A program made the position numbers and the translations under genes. The notes under the pieces were generated by a model, which saw nothing but the letters and a program-made list of their open reading frames with translations, was not told the DNA's origin and ran no database searches. This document shows, piece after piece, positions 16,014-24,821 of a stretch of DNA of 64,000 bases. Each line of letters opens with the position of its first letter. Position 1 is the first letter of the stretch. Source of the stretch: an uncultured Cryptobacterium sp. (GTDB lineage Bacteria > Actinomycetota > Coriobacteriia > Coriobacteriales > Eggerthellaceae); the NCBI GenBank assembly GCA_958410215.1, contig CATYOF010000014.1, forward strand, positions 1-64,000, in the 5' to 3' direction.

Positions 16014-17288
16014 TTAAATCACTACCCCTTCATCAACATCAAGTAAAAGGCATTCAACTAACGTACCTGCCTCTACTTTTTTATTTTCAGGAACGCCTTC
16101 AGGCAGCACCGCTAAACAATTACCACTTTGAAAAGGACTGAACAATCCGGAACTCTGACTTTTAGCAGGACGAACCTGAACGCTGCCATCTTCTTTACGT
16201 TCAAGCGTTGAGCGCAAGTAAATACGACGCGGATCTTTTTTCTTCGCGTCATGAGTAAGGCGAGCCCAAATATGAGGTCTTTCAAAGGTAGAATAACCTT
16301 GCATTTTTCGAAGCGCAGGACGAATAAGCAATTCAAAACCACAGTAAGCCGCTGCGGGATTTCCCGACAATCCAAATACTGGCGTACCGTTCACAAACCC
16401 AAACGTTTGCGCTTTACCGGGACGCATATTGACAAAGTCCATAAGCAATTCGCCGTTTTCACGAACTACTTCTTCAATAAAGTCATAATCGCCCGTCGAT
16501 GCGCCACCACTGGTAACCACAAAATCATATTCGGTAGAAGCATTCACCACCGCACGAGTAAGAGCTTCTTTGTCGTCTGGAACAATAGGCTGTAACACGG
16601 GAATGCCACCCGCTCGAAGCACTGAAGCACCAATGGCATAAGAATTTCCATCACGAATTTGACCTTTTTCTGGAACCGTATCGGGTCCTACCAGTTCACT
16701 CCCGATAGGGATAACTGCAACACGGGGCTTTCGATACACCTCCACAAAGGACAAACCGCAGCTTGCAAGAAGACCAGCGCCCGCAGGACTAATGGGCTCC
16801 CCCGCTTTAATGGCAACCTCTCCGGCACAGATTTCTTCGCCCTTGTTACGAATGTTAGCACCCACTGCAGAAGGCGCAGTAAAGGCAACGCGACCAGGAG
16901 CGCGGCCCTCGTTTTCAATGTTTGTTACTATTTCGAACTTAACAACGGTATCTGCCCCTGCAGGAATGGGAGCGCCCGTCATAATGCGCACACACATACC
17001 CGGCTTAACTTCTTCATCAAAGTAATCCCCTGCAGGAATTTCTGCAATAACAGGCAACTCAACGGGATTATCGGGTGATGCATCCTCAATATCAGAAGCG
17101 ACCAGGGCAAAGCCATCCATTGCTGAATGATCGAAAGGGGAAATATCAATATCGCTCGTTTGATCGTATGCCGAAACACGCCCTATAGCATCAAGTAAAG
17201 GCACCTTTTCCGTATCGAGTGGAGAAATTGCCTTCAGTACCAAAGATCGTGCTTCTTCAACGGGAATAAGGTTCTGCTTTTTTGTCAT
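16014..17288 (-). CDS. moeA: Molybdopterin molybdenumtransferase
   Basis: Inserts molybdate into adenylylated molybdopterin. MoeA features include the start SVLKAISPL-type region, PFDHSAMDGFA (about 56-66), GAPIPAGADTVVK (about 107), the domain-3 active-site TSGGASTGDYDFI (about 255-267), and FGLSGNPAAAYCGFE (about 303). The length of 424 is typical. GAGGTG precedes the ATG; fmdE lies 39 bases upstream and mogA follows directly, making an fmdE-moeA-mogA unit on the strand opposite modABC-moaA-moaC. Confidence 0.95.
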   Translation of the reverse strand: MTKKQNLIPVEEARSLVLKAISPLDTEKVPLLDAIGRVSAYDQTSDIDISPFDHSAMDGFALVASDIEDASPDNPVELPVIAEIPAGDYFDEEVKPGMCVRIMTGAPIPAGADTVVKFEIVTNIENEGRAPGRVAFTAPSAVGANIRNKGEEICAGEVAIKAGEPISPAGAGLLASCGLSFVEVYRKPRVAVIPIGSELVGPDTVPEKGQIRDGNSYAIGASVLRAGGIPVLQPIVPDDKEALTRAVVNASTEYDFVVTSGGASTGDYDFIEEVVRENGELLMDFVNMRPGKAQTFGFVNGTPVFGLSGNPAAAYCGFELLIRPALRKMQGYSTFERPHIWARLTHDAKKKDPRRIYLRSTLERKEDGSVQVRPAKSQSSGLFSPFQSGNCLAVLPEGVPENKKVEAGTLVECLLLDVDEGVVI

Positions 17289-17327
17289 TTGACACCTCGT
17301 TATACGAATTCAGTGAAAGCTCAAACT

Positions 17328-17876
17328 CTACAGCACGTCGTAATAGGAGCCCTGAGCACAGTTCTTACAAAGCGTTTCGCCCTGCTCGCCCTGCACTTCG
17401 CGCCCATCGGTTACCTGTTCGCCGCAGCGGCTACACACCGCAACCTGGCGGGGGCGACCGGGCAGATCGTTTTCGGTTATATGCACGCGCACTTGTTCGA
17501 TCTTGAAAAGGTCCTCATCCGAACGAGCCGCAAACCATTCACGCAAATCACAGCCCTTAGGAGCTTTTTCGCTGTTGTTGGTCATACGAATTGCCTTGCC
17601 ACTTTGAATATCATAAAACGTAGCTGCCTGCTTACCGAAATCAAGGCACTTCATACGACGCTTACCAGGGTGGCAATTCGTTACCACCATGATGGCATCA
17701 GTCAAACAGCGATCGCATTCCACGTACACAATAAGATCGCGATAAGCATCGGGATCTTCAATACCGAAATAATTCAGAGCGTAGCGTGCCATACGCACGC
17801 CAGTCATTTGTCCGCCACATAAATGACCATGAAAAGAAATGGCTCGTTCGAGATCTTCGTCAAAAGTGCGTTTCAT
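17328..17876 (-). CDS. FmdE family molybdenum-associated protein
   Basis: Relative of subunit E of formylmethanofuran dehydrogenase, often found near molybdenum genes in bacteria that lack that enzyme. The signature FHGHLCGGQMTGVRMA (about 18-33) is present, with CDRC and CHPGKRR farther on, and a C-terminal zinc ribbon (CSRCGEQV and CKNC, about 145-170). Start at 17876 is chosen because AAGGGCAG precedes it; the ATG at 17909 has no such site. Proposed roles in Moco or sulfur handling are not established; location beside moeA supports a molybdenum link. Confidence 0.82.
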   Translation of the reverse strand: MKRTFDEDLERAISFHGHLCGGQMTGVRMARYALNYFGIEDPDAYRDLIVYVECDRCLTDAIMVVTNCHPGKRRMKCLDFGKQAATFYDIQSGKAIRMTNNSEKAPKGCDLREWFAARSDEDLFKIEQVRVHITENDLPGRPRQVAVCSRCGEQVTDGREVQGEQGETLCKNCAQGSYYDVL

Positions 17877-17978
17877 TGGTTTCTGCCCTTCATAGTACAG
17901 CCCGCTCATGCTTACAACGGGATAACCTACAATTTGCGTGTAAACACAATGCCATAAAACGCGCTTAGTGTTTTATTA

Positions 17979-18575
17979 TTACAGCTCCCTGCGCGCTTCT
18001 ATTGCACGACCTAAGGTTACTTCATCGGCGAATTCCAGATCGCCTCCAACAGGTAATCCACTTGCCAAACGCGAAACTTTTACCCCAAGCGGTTTGATTA
18101 ATCGCGCAAGATAGCTTGCTGTCGTTTCGCCCTCAATGTTGGGGTTCGTAGCAAGAATAACTTCGGAAATATTAGGATCATTCAAACGCGCCAATAATTC
18201 AGCTATGTGCAAATCATCAGGACCGATGCCCTCCAATGGAGACAAGGCTCCACCCAGCACGTGATAGACCCCTGAAAACGTACCAGTTCGCTCAATGGGT
18301 GGAATATCGCGCGGTTCGGATACCACGCAAATGGTATTTTGATCGCGCTTAGACGACGCGCAAATATCACAGAGTTCATCCTGGGCGTAGTTAAAACAGC
18401 GCGAACAAAAATGCACCGTATCCTTCACTTCAATGATTGCCTGCGCAAGACGCGTTGCATCAATACGGTCCTCATTCAAAATCCAATAAGCAATACGCTG
18501 AGCCGATTTAGGGCCAATACCAGGTAAGCGTTCTAATTCATCAAGCAACTTTTGAATGGCAGATGTCGCGTTCAC
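17979..18575 (-). CDS. recR: Recombination mediator protein RecR
   Basis: Works with RecF/RecO to load RecA at single-strand gaps. Helix-hairpin-helix LERLPGIGPKSAQRIA (about 14-29), a four-Cys zinc finger (CSRCFNYAQDELCDIC, about 57-72), and a Toprim domain with VVSEPRDI and EVILATNPNIEGE. 198 residues is typical. Start is GTG; the ribosome site is weak. Downstream of dnaX and ybaB in the usual bacterial order. Confidence 0.96.
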   Translation of the reverse strand: MNATSAIQKLLDELERLPGIGPKSAQRIAYWILNEDRIDATRLAQAIIEVKDTVHFCSRCFNYAQDELCDICASSKRDQNTICVVSEPRDIPPIERTGTFSGVYHVLGGALSPLEGIGPDDLHIAELLARLNDPNISEVILATNPNIEGETTASYLARLIKPLGVKVSRLASGLPVGGDLEFADEVTLGRAIEARREL

Positions 18576-18719
18576 TTATATACAACCCCAGAAAAAAAGA
18601 ATCCTTTAAAAAAATAGTCACCACGTTACAAAATTGCGACGATCGCACAACGAATACACTGATGGAGCGATACGAACAAGGCCACACAACAAACATGCTG
18701 TCGTATAGCGCATCGTCAC

Positions 18720-18764
18720 AAAAGAAAAATGGCAGACTTATTAAAGTTGGTAAAAGTCTGCCAT
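18720..18764 (-). terminator. Terminator downstream of ybaB
   Basis: An 11-bp stem (18729-18739 with 18754-18764, ATGGCAGACTT) followed on the minus strand by TTTTTCTTTT, 15 bases after ybaB stop. It separates ybaB from recR, so recR may have its own promoter in 18576-18728. Confidence 0.8.
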
Positions 18765-18778
18765 CCTAAAAGTTTTAT

Positions 18779-19117
18779 TTAGCGCAAGCCAGGAATTCCC
18801 GGCATACCGCCGCCCATACCAGGCAAGCCCATGCCGCCTGTTACTGCGCTTAAACGAGCGTTGCTTTCCTCGTTGATGTTGCGGATTGCTTCGTTTACCG
18901 CAGCGCAAACCATATCCTGCAACATTTCTACATCATCTGGATCTACTGCTTCAGGATCAATAGTGACCGATTCGACAGTCATGTCGCCGCGAACAACCGC
19001 CGTTACCATACCGCCGCCCGCAGTACCTTCTGCGGTCATGGTGGCCACTTCTTCTTGTGCCTTTGCTAATTCCTTTTGCATCTTTTGAGCCTGACGCATC
19101 ATTTGCTGCATATTCAT
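18779..19117 (-). CDS. YbaB/EbfC nucleoid-associated protein
   Basis: Small DNA-binding protein conserved between dnaX and recR. Coiled N-terminal helix MNMQQMMRQAQKMQKEL, then the compact beta domain with GGGMVTAVVRGD, and a Gly/Met-rich tail (MGLPGMGGGMPGIPGLR). Start at 19117 follows AAAAAGGAG; a longer frame from 19171 lacks a site. 112 residues is typical. Confidence 0.93.
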   Translation of the reverse strand: MNMQQMMRQAQKMQKELAKAQEEVATMTAEGTAGGGMVTAVVRGDMTVESVTIDPEAVDPDDVEMLQDMVCAAVNEAIRNINEESNARLSAVTGGMGLPGMGGGMPGIPGLR

Positions 19118-19221
19118 GGATGTGGTCTCCTTTTTATCGTTTTGTAGCGCACCGCGCGAATTGACGCGCATGCTTTAAGCATTGTACCGAATCACAACGC
19201 ACAAACACTACTACCTTTTAT

Positions 19222-21858
19222 CTATTCAGAAAGCTCTTCAAATTTAATGCCTTCTCCAAAACTGTTTGTCAAAATGGCTTTAATTTGAGCCGCTTCATCG
19301 TTTTCAGCAATGGAGGAAGCCTGGGTTGTCGGCTGCGCCGTTTTCCGCATTTCTGGCTGCGCAGATTGCGTCTCCAAATCCGTCACAGGTTGAAGAGTTT
19401 GCATAGGAGGCTGAGATGCCTGCTGCGTACCTGTTTGATTTTGCGGCTGAGCATACGACTGATCGTACGATTGGGCTTGCGGAGTTTCCGCAGCAAATCC
19501 TCCTTGGTTTTGCTCCGGTTCTTCTTCTGCAGAAAAAGCATTGCCATAGGCCTCTAGAGGGACCTGATCTTCCTCATAAGAAGGAGCTACTACTGGCTGC
19601 TGCTGAGCTGCTGCAACGTGCGACGCGGGAGCAGAAGGAGCCGGAGGCACCATCATAGAATCATTCTGCTGAAGGGGTGCTTGCGGCTGCGGTGCTGCAT
19701 TCGAAGATTGCGTCATCTGATTGGCGACTTGTGGCACTTGACCACCAAATTGCGTTGTCTGATGAGTAACTTCCTGTGGCATCTGATTGGCAGTTTGAGC
19801 AGCTTGATTAGTAGCTTGGGGTGCCTGATTGGCTGCCTGTGCTGCTTTTATTGCTGCACGTACACGCTCTGCCTGAGAGGCCGCCTGATTTGCTTGAGTG
19901 GGCTGGTTGCTAAAGCCTTGCGGTTGGGCAGCTTGATTACCCATTCCCTGTGCTTGAGCTGGCGCCGCAGAAGCTACTCCCGTAGAAGCAATACCACCCT
20001 GGACTTGCCCGCTTTCTTCGAGTACCAAACGGTACGGTATATGACTTCCTGCAACTGAATCAATAGTTTGAGAAAGAAGTTGCTGAACCTCAGGCTTCTG
20101 AGCTGCGGTATAAGCAAACCCGTTATCTTTCGCAAAAGTTACTACTAACCCGCTTCCGTTTGATTCGCCCGAAATTTTCGCATTCATAAACAACACGCCA
20201 CGAGCAGGATTAGCTTTACGAAGCGATGAAGTGACGGTATGCCAGAAGCGCTGTACTGCTGCTGGGTTGGTTACGTCTATCGCTAATGCTGCGTTGGGTG
20301 CAGCAGATGCCTGAGGTGTCGCTGCTACCTGATTTGTGACTTGAGTCGTCGATGTCGACACCTGATTTGCAGGCTGGGTTGGCGTAGGCACTGCCTCCTG
20401 ATGCACAACTTGACCTGAAAGTACTGGTTCTGCTTGGTATACAGATGCACCGGAAGCCACAGTTTCAACCTGATGCGCAGGCTGAGCTTGCTGTTGTTGT
20501 AATGGTGCCTGCGATACTGCCGGTTGAGCCGGAATTGCAGGGTGAGTAGTGGCCGATTGCACAGGCGCAGTAGCAGCCGATGGCGCCGAAGCACCGGTCG
20601 ATGACGCTAAAGTAACCGATTGCGCAGATTGAGCAACAGCCGATGGTGTCGAATCCACAATCGACGATACGGGAACAGCAGCCGAAGACACTGAAGTGAC
20701 TGCGCCAATTTGCCCTGAAGCTATTTTGCGCTCCAGCTCTTCAACGCGTTCAGCAAGTGCCTCTATAGTTAAATCCGATTCAGGCCTTACCATTCGCGTA
20801 AGCGCAATTTCAAAACTCAAACGCGGATTGCTTGACGAATGAAGCTCTTTAGAAAGATCACCCAACACGACCAAAAGCCTGCTCAGTCGTTCTTGCCCGA
20901 AGTACTTAAGCTGATCGACCATCGCTTTACGCGTGGCTTCATTCACCGGGATTTCAACCTCGATACCTGCCATGGAAAGCAAATACATGTTGCGCACGTA
21001 TTCTGAAAGATCGCTTACAAATTGCGCAAGATCGGCACCAGTTTCCACATAGCGTGCCACCCAGTTAAAACATGCTGCCGCATCGCGTCTGCCTATAGCC
21101 AGTATGATTTCTGAAAGGTCGGTTTCATCGAGAGAGCCCAGCAGGTTCTGAGCACCTTCGAGCGTTACATGACCATCACCAAACGCAATAAGTTGCTCCA
21201 GTGAAGTAAGCGCATTACGCATGCCGCCATCAGCACGATATGCAATTAAGTCAAGCGCTTCGCCTTCAAAGTCGACCCCTTCTTCAACGCAAATTGCCCC
21301 CAATCGCGAGACAATTGCTTCGTTTGAAATGCGATGAAAATCAAACCGCTGACAACGAGACTGAATGGTATCGGGGACCTTTTGTGGATCGGTAGTACAA
21401 AGAATAAAAAGAATATGCGCGGGAGGTTCTTCTAACGTTTTCAGAAGCGCATTAAACGCTGCATTGGTAAGCATATGAACCTCGTCGATGATATACACCT
21501 TCCAGGCACCACGCGTCGGCGCATAGTTCACGCGCGCAATAATTTCTTCACGAACATTATCAACACCCGTGCGACTTGCCGCGTCCAGCTCGTACACATC
21601 GGGATGAGTGCCCTGTGCTATAGCCTCACATTCCGGACACGTTCCGTCTGGTTCCACCGTAGGGCCTTTTTCGCAAAGAAGCGCTTTGGCAAGAATACGA
21701 GCCATGGTGGTTTTACCGGTACCACGAGGTCCGCAAAACAGATAGGCATGAGAAACCTTATTTTGCTCAATGGCGTTTTTGAGGGTTCGCTCAATATGTT
21801 CTTGTCCTACAACATCCTTAAACGTGGTAGGACGATACTTACGATACAGAGCCTCCAT
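19222..21858 (-). CDS. dnaX: DNA polymerase III subunits gamma/tau
   Basis: Clamp-loader ATPase. Walker A GPRGTGKTTMA (about 43-53), zinc-binding cysteines (LCEKG then CPECEAI, about 62-85), Walker B IIDEVHML, and the sensor-1 region LCTTDPQKV are all intact within residues 1-370. From about 395 to 840 runs a Gln/Ala/Pro/Ser-rich linker, with many degenerate QAANQA-type repeats near 650-760; a folded piece (FWHTVTSSLRKANPARG, about 542) lies inside it. At 878 residues it is long for the family because of that linker. No obvious A-run frameshift site for a separate gamma form was noticed. Confidence 0.95.
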   Translation of the reverse strand: MEALYRKYRPTTFKDVVGQEHIERTLKNAIEQNKVSHAYLFCGPRGTGKTTMARILAKALLCEKGPTVEPDGTCPECEAIAQGTHPDVYELDAASRTGVDNVREEIIARVNYAPTRGAWKVYIIDEVHMLTNAAFNALLKTLEEPPAHILFILCTTDPQKVPDTIQSRCQRFDFHRISNEAIVSRLGAICVEEGVDFEGEALDLIAYRADGGMRNALTSLEQLIAFGDGHVTLEGAQNLLGSLDETDLSEIILAIGRRDAAACFNWVARYVETGADLAQFVSDLSEYVRNMYLLSMAGIEVEIPVNEATRKAMVDQLKYFGQERLSRLLVVLGDLSKELHSSSNPRLSFEIALTRMVRPESDLTIEALAERVEELERKIASGQIGAVTSVSSAAVPVSSIVDSTPSAVAQSAQSVTLASSTGASAPSAATAPVQSATTHPAIPAQPAVSQAPLQQQQAQPAHQVETVASGASVYQAEPVLSGQVVHQEAVPTPTQPANQVSTSTTQVTNQVAATPQASAAPNAALAIDVTNPAAVQRFWHTVTSSLRKANPARGVLFMNAKISGESNGSGLVVTFAKDNGFAYTAAQKPEVQQLLSQTIDSVAGSHIPYRLVLEESGQVQGGIASTGVASAAPAQAQGMGNQAAQPQGFSNQPTQANQAASQAERVRAAIKAAQAANQAPQATNQAAQTANQMPQEVTHQTTQFGGQVPQVANQMTQSSNAAPQPQAPLQQNDSMMVPPAPSAPASHVAAAQQQPVVAPSYEEDQVPLEAYGNAFSAEEEPEQNQGGFAAETPQAQSYDQSYAQPQNQTGTQQASQPPMQTLQPVTDLETQSAQPEMRKTAQPTTQASSIAENDEAAQIKAILTNSFGEGIKFEELSE

Positions 21859-21861
21859 AGT

Positions 21862-22599
21862 TTAGTTTTCCTCTTCAGTTTTAGCGTGCTTTGCACGAGC
21901 AAGACGCTCAGCTTCCGCGGCGGTTTCCACCTGAAAATCGCGAGCACCACTTTTGCGTGCTGAAAGAGCAGCTTTTACGGCACCAATAACCGCAGGAGCC
22001 ACCGAAACCGCCACGATACCTAAAACGATAACTTCAAAATGTTCCTGCACAAAGGGAACGCCGCCAAAGAAATATCCCACCAGTACAAAAAGCGAAACCC
22101 ATGAAATACCGCCAATGCAGTTAAAGAACGTAAACTTTGCAAAATTCATATGTCCTGTACCTGCAATAAAAGGTGCGAAGGTACGGAAAAAGGGCATAAA
22201 GCGCGTGATAACAATGGTGAGTCCACCGTACTTATCAAAGAAATGATCGAGCTTTGCCATGCGCTCAGGAGTAAGTGCTTTTACTTTGCCCGAGTCGATG
22301 ATGCGAGAACCAAACAAGCGGGCAATCCAATAGTTGGAAGTATTACCAAGAATTGCAGCCGCATAGAACACAATAAGGGTTGCCGGCAACGTAAGCCCAC
22401 CACCATCAGCAGAAAAAACGCCCGCCGCAAACAGCAACGAATCGCCTGGCAAGAAAGGGAAAAACACCAATCCCGTTTCTATAAAGACGATAAGAAACAG
22501 TGGTGTATATACCCAGATCGGACCCAGGGCAATAATCCAACCTGCTATAGCTCCACGAGGATCCTGAAGAAGGCCCAGAATAAAGTCGATGAATTCCAT
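21862..22599 (-). CDS. DedA/SNARE-associated family membrane protein
   Basis: Multi-pass inner-membrane protein of the DedA family, some members of which move phospholipids across the membrane. Family features are FIETGLVFFPFLPGDSLLF (near the start) and the central FDKYGGLTIVITRFMPFFRT followed by AGTGHMNFAKF. The C-terminal 40 residues are charged and cytoplasmic. Start at 22599 follows GGGAG; a longer frame to 22653 would run into the SRP RNA terminator and is rejected. Four bases separate its stop from dnaX. Confidence 0.9.
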   Translation of the reverse strand: MEFIDFILGLLQDPRGAIAGWIIALGPIWVYTPLFLIVFIETGLVFFPFLPGDSLLFAAGVFSADGGGLTLPATLIVFYAAAILGNTSNYWIARLFGSRIIDSGKVKALTPERMAKLDHFFDKYGGLTIVITRFMPFFRTFAPFIAGTGHMNFAKFTFFNCIGGISWVSLFVLVGYFFGGVPFVQEHFEVIVLGIVAVSVAPAVIGAVKAALSARKSGARDFQVETAAEAERLARAKHAKTEEEN

Positions 22600-22632
22600 T
22601 AGACTCCCGTTACATCCGGTATAACTTTGCTC

Positions 22633-22669
22633 AAAACAAATTTCGCCGATCATATAGTGACCGGCGAAA
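22633..22669 (-). terminator. Terminator of the SRP RNA gene
   Basis: Stem TTTCGCCG/CGGCGAAA (22662-22669 with 22641-22648) followed on the minus strand by TTTGTTTT. It begins a few bases after the 3' end of the SRP RNA. Confidence 0.8.
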
Positions 22670-22674
22670 CATTT

Positions 22675-22783
22675 AAGTATCCCGAAAAGGCCTGGGCGCT
22701 CGTCAGCGGTCCCTTATGGCTGCTTCCTCCCGGACCTGACCAGGTTCGAAACATGGCGCCGCCCAAACCCAATCGAGATACTT
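22675..22783 (-). ncRNA. ffs: Signal recognition particle RNA, small bacterial (4.5S) type
   Basis: The conserved tip of helix 8 is read on the minus strand: GGTCAGGTCCGGGAGGAAGC (about 22744-22725) followed by AGCC. The flanking arms pair along the molecule, for example TTTGGGCG with CGCCCAGG, and the ends AAGTATCTCGA and the complementary GGGATACTT close the hairpin. About 109 bases; the exact mature ends are estimated. The RNA binds Ffh for co-translational membrane targeting. Placement upstream of dnaX is common. Confidence 0.93.
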
Positions 22784-22927
22784 AGCAACAGTTGAATAGT
22801 ATAAAGGATACTGTGCCCAGATGCGAGTTTATAGGTGCTGTTTAGCAAACCTCCCAGAATGTTCCACAAAATATCGAAGCGTAATCACCGGGCTTTTGGC
22901 GAATTTTAGTACAGATCTTGCTCTTTT

Positions 22928-23100
22928 AAGAAGCTTACTAGGTTTCCTTTCAAGGATTCCCGTTTCGCTGTTCGCTTGCAAGCTTGTAGCTTACAAGCTC
23001 ATGCGCTCACTGCTTCATGTTTTAAAGATATGCGTTTTACAAACGCATATAACAGAAATGGTTTTCAGAGAACCTTTCAAAGAAACCTAGTAAGCTTCTT
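22928..23100. repeat. 173-bp structured repeat, copy B
   Basis: Terminal arms are a perfect 19-bp inverted repeat (22928-22946 with 23082-23100). Internal hairpins lie at 22981-22988/22992-22999 and 23028-23037/23041-23050. Core segments match copy A (TTCAAGGATTCCCGTTTCGC, GCTTCATG, TTCAGAGAACCTTTCA), but all three stems have other sequences that still pair. Both copies are 173 bases between outermost paired bases. It lies between SRP RNA and folC. Confidence 0.8.
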
Positions 23101-23211
23101 TTGCAGAACACATATTTGCGAAATCAAATAAAGCTAAAAGCACAGCAAAACAGTGCCCGCTTGGTTCGCTCAATCTCTCATTAATGCTGCTTCTCTGAAA
23201 AGCTTTAAGGT

Positions 23212-23409
23212 ATCTGACAGCTTCATTTGCATGAGCAAACATCGCTGAGCACCGCTTTGAAAGAATGCCTTAAAAGACGCAGCCCTAGATTAGCTTTGTT
23301 AATTCCAGGGATGGCATAAACTAATGTGCGTCATTTCCGCTGCGTCACAAGCATTCTTGAAAAGCGAATAAGCGCGAAGTGTTTGCGAAGGTAAATGAAG
23401 CTGACAGAT
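23212..23409. repeat. Long imperfect hairpin element beside folC
   Basis: Arms 23212-23228 and 23393-23409 are complementary at 16 of 17 positions (ATCTGACAGCTTCATTT). Further nested pairs are GCAAACA/TGTTTGC, AAGAATGC/GCATTCTT and GACGCAG/CTGCGTC. It ends 8 bases before the folC stop codon. No coding frame. It follows copy B of the 173-bp repeat by 111 bases, as another hairpin element follows copy A. Confidence 0.6.
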
Positions 23410-23417
23410 TCAAAGTT

Positions 23418-24821
23418 CTATTCTGATGCCAGTTCGCGAACAAGAGCTGCTTTTATGTCGGCTATGCCGTACAAACTTCCGCAGCAGCAAATAACATCAT
23501 GTTCTCCCGCCATGGCAAGTGCCGCCTGCACCGCTTGTGCAGGTGACGATGCTGCTTGCACAATACAGCCTTGACCGTGATCTTCTTCTGGTAATTCTGC
23601 TAATACCGTCATAGCTTCTGCTGCAAGTTTATGCGCCGGCAAAGCACGATCCATGTTGGGGGCATAACACACAAACGCCTTAGCAATGGGGGCATACCGT
23701 TCTAGCATTTCTTTGTGGTCCTTGTCGGCCATAACCCCCAAACAGAAAATGATGCGACGCAAGGGGTACCGCAAGTCCAGCTCACGAACAAGCTGGCGTG
23801 CCGCATGAATATTGTGCGCCCCGTCTACCACAATATCAGGAGCAGTACTCATAAGCTCGAAACGCCCTGGCCAGCTTGCTTTTGCAAGACCTTCATACAC
23901 GGCATCTTCAGTAATATGCCAGCCCTTTTCATGAAGAACTTCGCATCCTTCAATGGCTAATGCCGCATTAAAGCGCTGATAACTTCCTACTAAACCCAAA
24001 GCAAGATGGTCATACAAAACACCCCTGCGCGAACTATAGGAGAAATCTTTATTGGGACCCTGAACGCTTTCGTTATTCACAAAACAAAGTTGAGCGCCCT
24101 TTTCTTCGGCAACTTCTTTAAGAACCGCTGCCGCTTCAAGCTCCTGAGAAGCGCTTGCTACCGAAATTCCAGGCTTGATAATGCCCGCTTTTTCTCCCGC
24201 AATTTCCGTTAAGGTATTTCCAAGCATGGCGCAATGATCATATGAAATAGGTGCAATTAAGGCTACTTCAACCGCTTCAATAACGTTAGTGGAATCAAGT
24301 CGTCCCCCTAGGCCAACTTCTGCAACCACAATATCGCAGCCCTGACGTGCGAAATGAAGAAACGCCACCGCAGTCATAAGTTCAAATTCCGTGGGATGTT
24401 CATCCATTGCTTCTGCTACATCACGAACAGTAAGCGTTACTTCACGCAAGTCATCCCGAGAAATAGGAGCGCCGTTAATGCGTATACGTTCTTCGAAATA
24501 CTCGATATAAGGACTGGTAAAAAGCCCCACCTTATAACCCGCCGCCTGCAAAATACACGCCATGCAGGCACAGGTTGAACCCTTTCCGTTCGTTCCCGCC
24601 ACATGCACAAAACGCAATTGATCTTGAGGATTGCCCAATCGTGCTAATAATTCACGGGTTCTCTTGAGTCCTAAACTCATGGTATGCCAGCGTGGTTCGT
24701 TAATATAGGCAACCGGATCAAAGTTATCTTCAACAGAGTAATCACCAGAACAGCTGTTTAAGCAGTCATTACAAGGTGAACCTTTTTCCAAAGACGGCCT
24801 GAGCGTTTCGTCATTAGGCAT
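23418..24821 (-). CDS. folC: Folylpolyglutamate synthase / dihydrofolate synthase
   Basis: Adds glutamate to dihydropteroate and to folates. Mur-ligase-type ATP loop VAGTNGKGSTCA (about 74-85), SPYIEYFEERI with Mg-binding residues, YDHCAMLG, and the C-terminal domain with VVDGAHN. 467 residues is near normal; the first 40 residues, with several Cys, are an extension. The first 8 bases overlap the end of the upstream LCP gene, so the two are co-transcribed. Confidence 0.94.
   Translation of the reverse strand: MPNDETLRPSLEKGSPCNDCLNSCSGDYSVEDNFDPVAYINEPRWHTMSLGLKRTRELLARLGNPQDQLRFVHVAGTNGKGSTCACMACILQAAGYKVGLFTSPYIEYFEERIRINGAPISRDDLREVTLTVRDVAEAMDEHPTEFELMTAVAFLHFARQGCDIVVAEVGLGGRLDSTNVIEAVEVALIAPISYDHCAMLGNTLTEIAGEKAGIIKPGISVASASQELEAAAVLKEVAEEKGAQLCFVNNESVQGPNKDFSYSSRRGVLYDHLALGLVGSYQRFNAALAIEGCEVLHEKGWHITEDAVYEGLAKASWPGRFELMSTAPDIVVDGAHNIHAARQLVRELDLRYPLRRIIFCLGVMADKDHKEMLERYAPIAKAFVCYAPNMDRALPAHKLAAEAMTVLAELPEEDHGQGCIVQAASSPAQAVQAALAMAGEHDVICCCGSLYGIADIKAALVRELASE

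Noticed and set aside
18563..18769. 68-codon plus-strand frame between recR and ybaB
   Set aside because: Runs through the ybaB terminator hairpin and overlaps the recR start; no ribosome site.
19285..20058. Plus-strand frames opposite the dnaX linker
   Set aside because: Arg/Leu/Cys-rich shadows created by the Gln/Ala-rich linker codons of dnaX.
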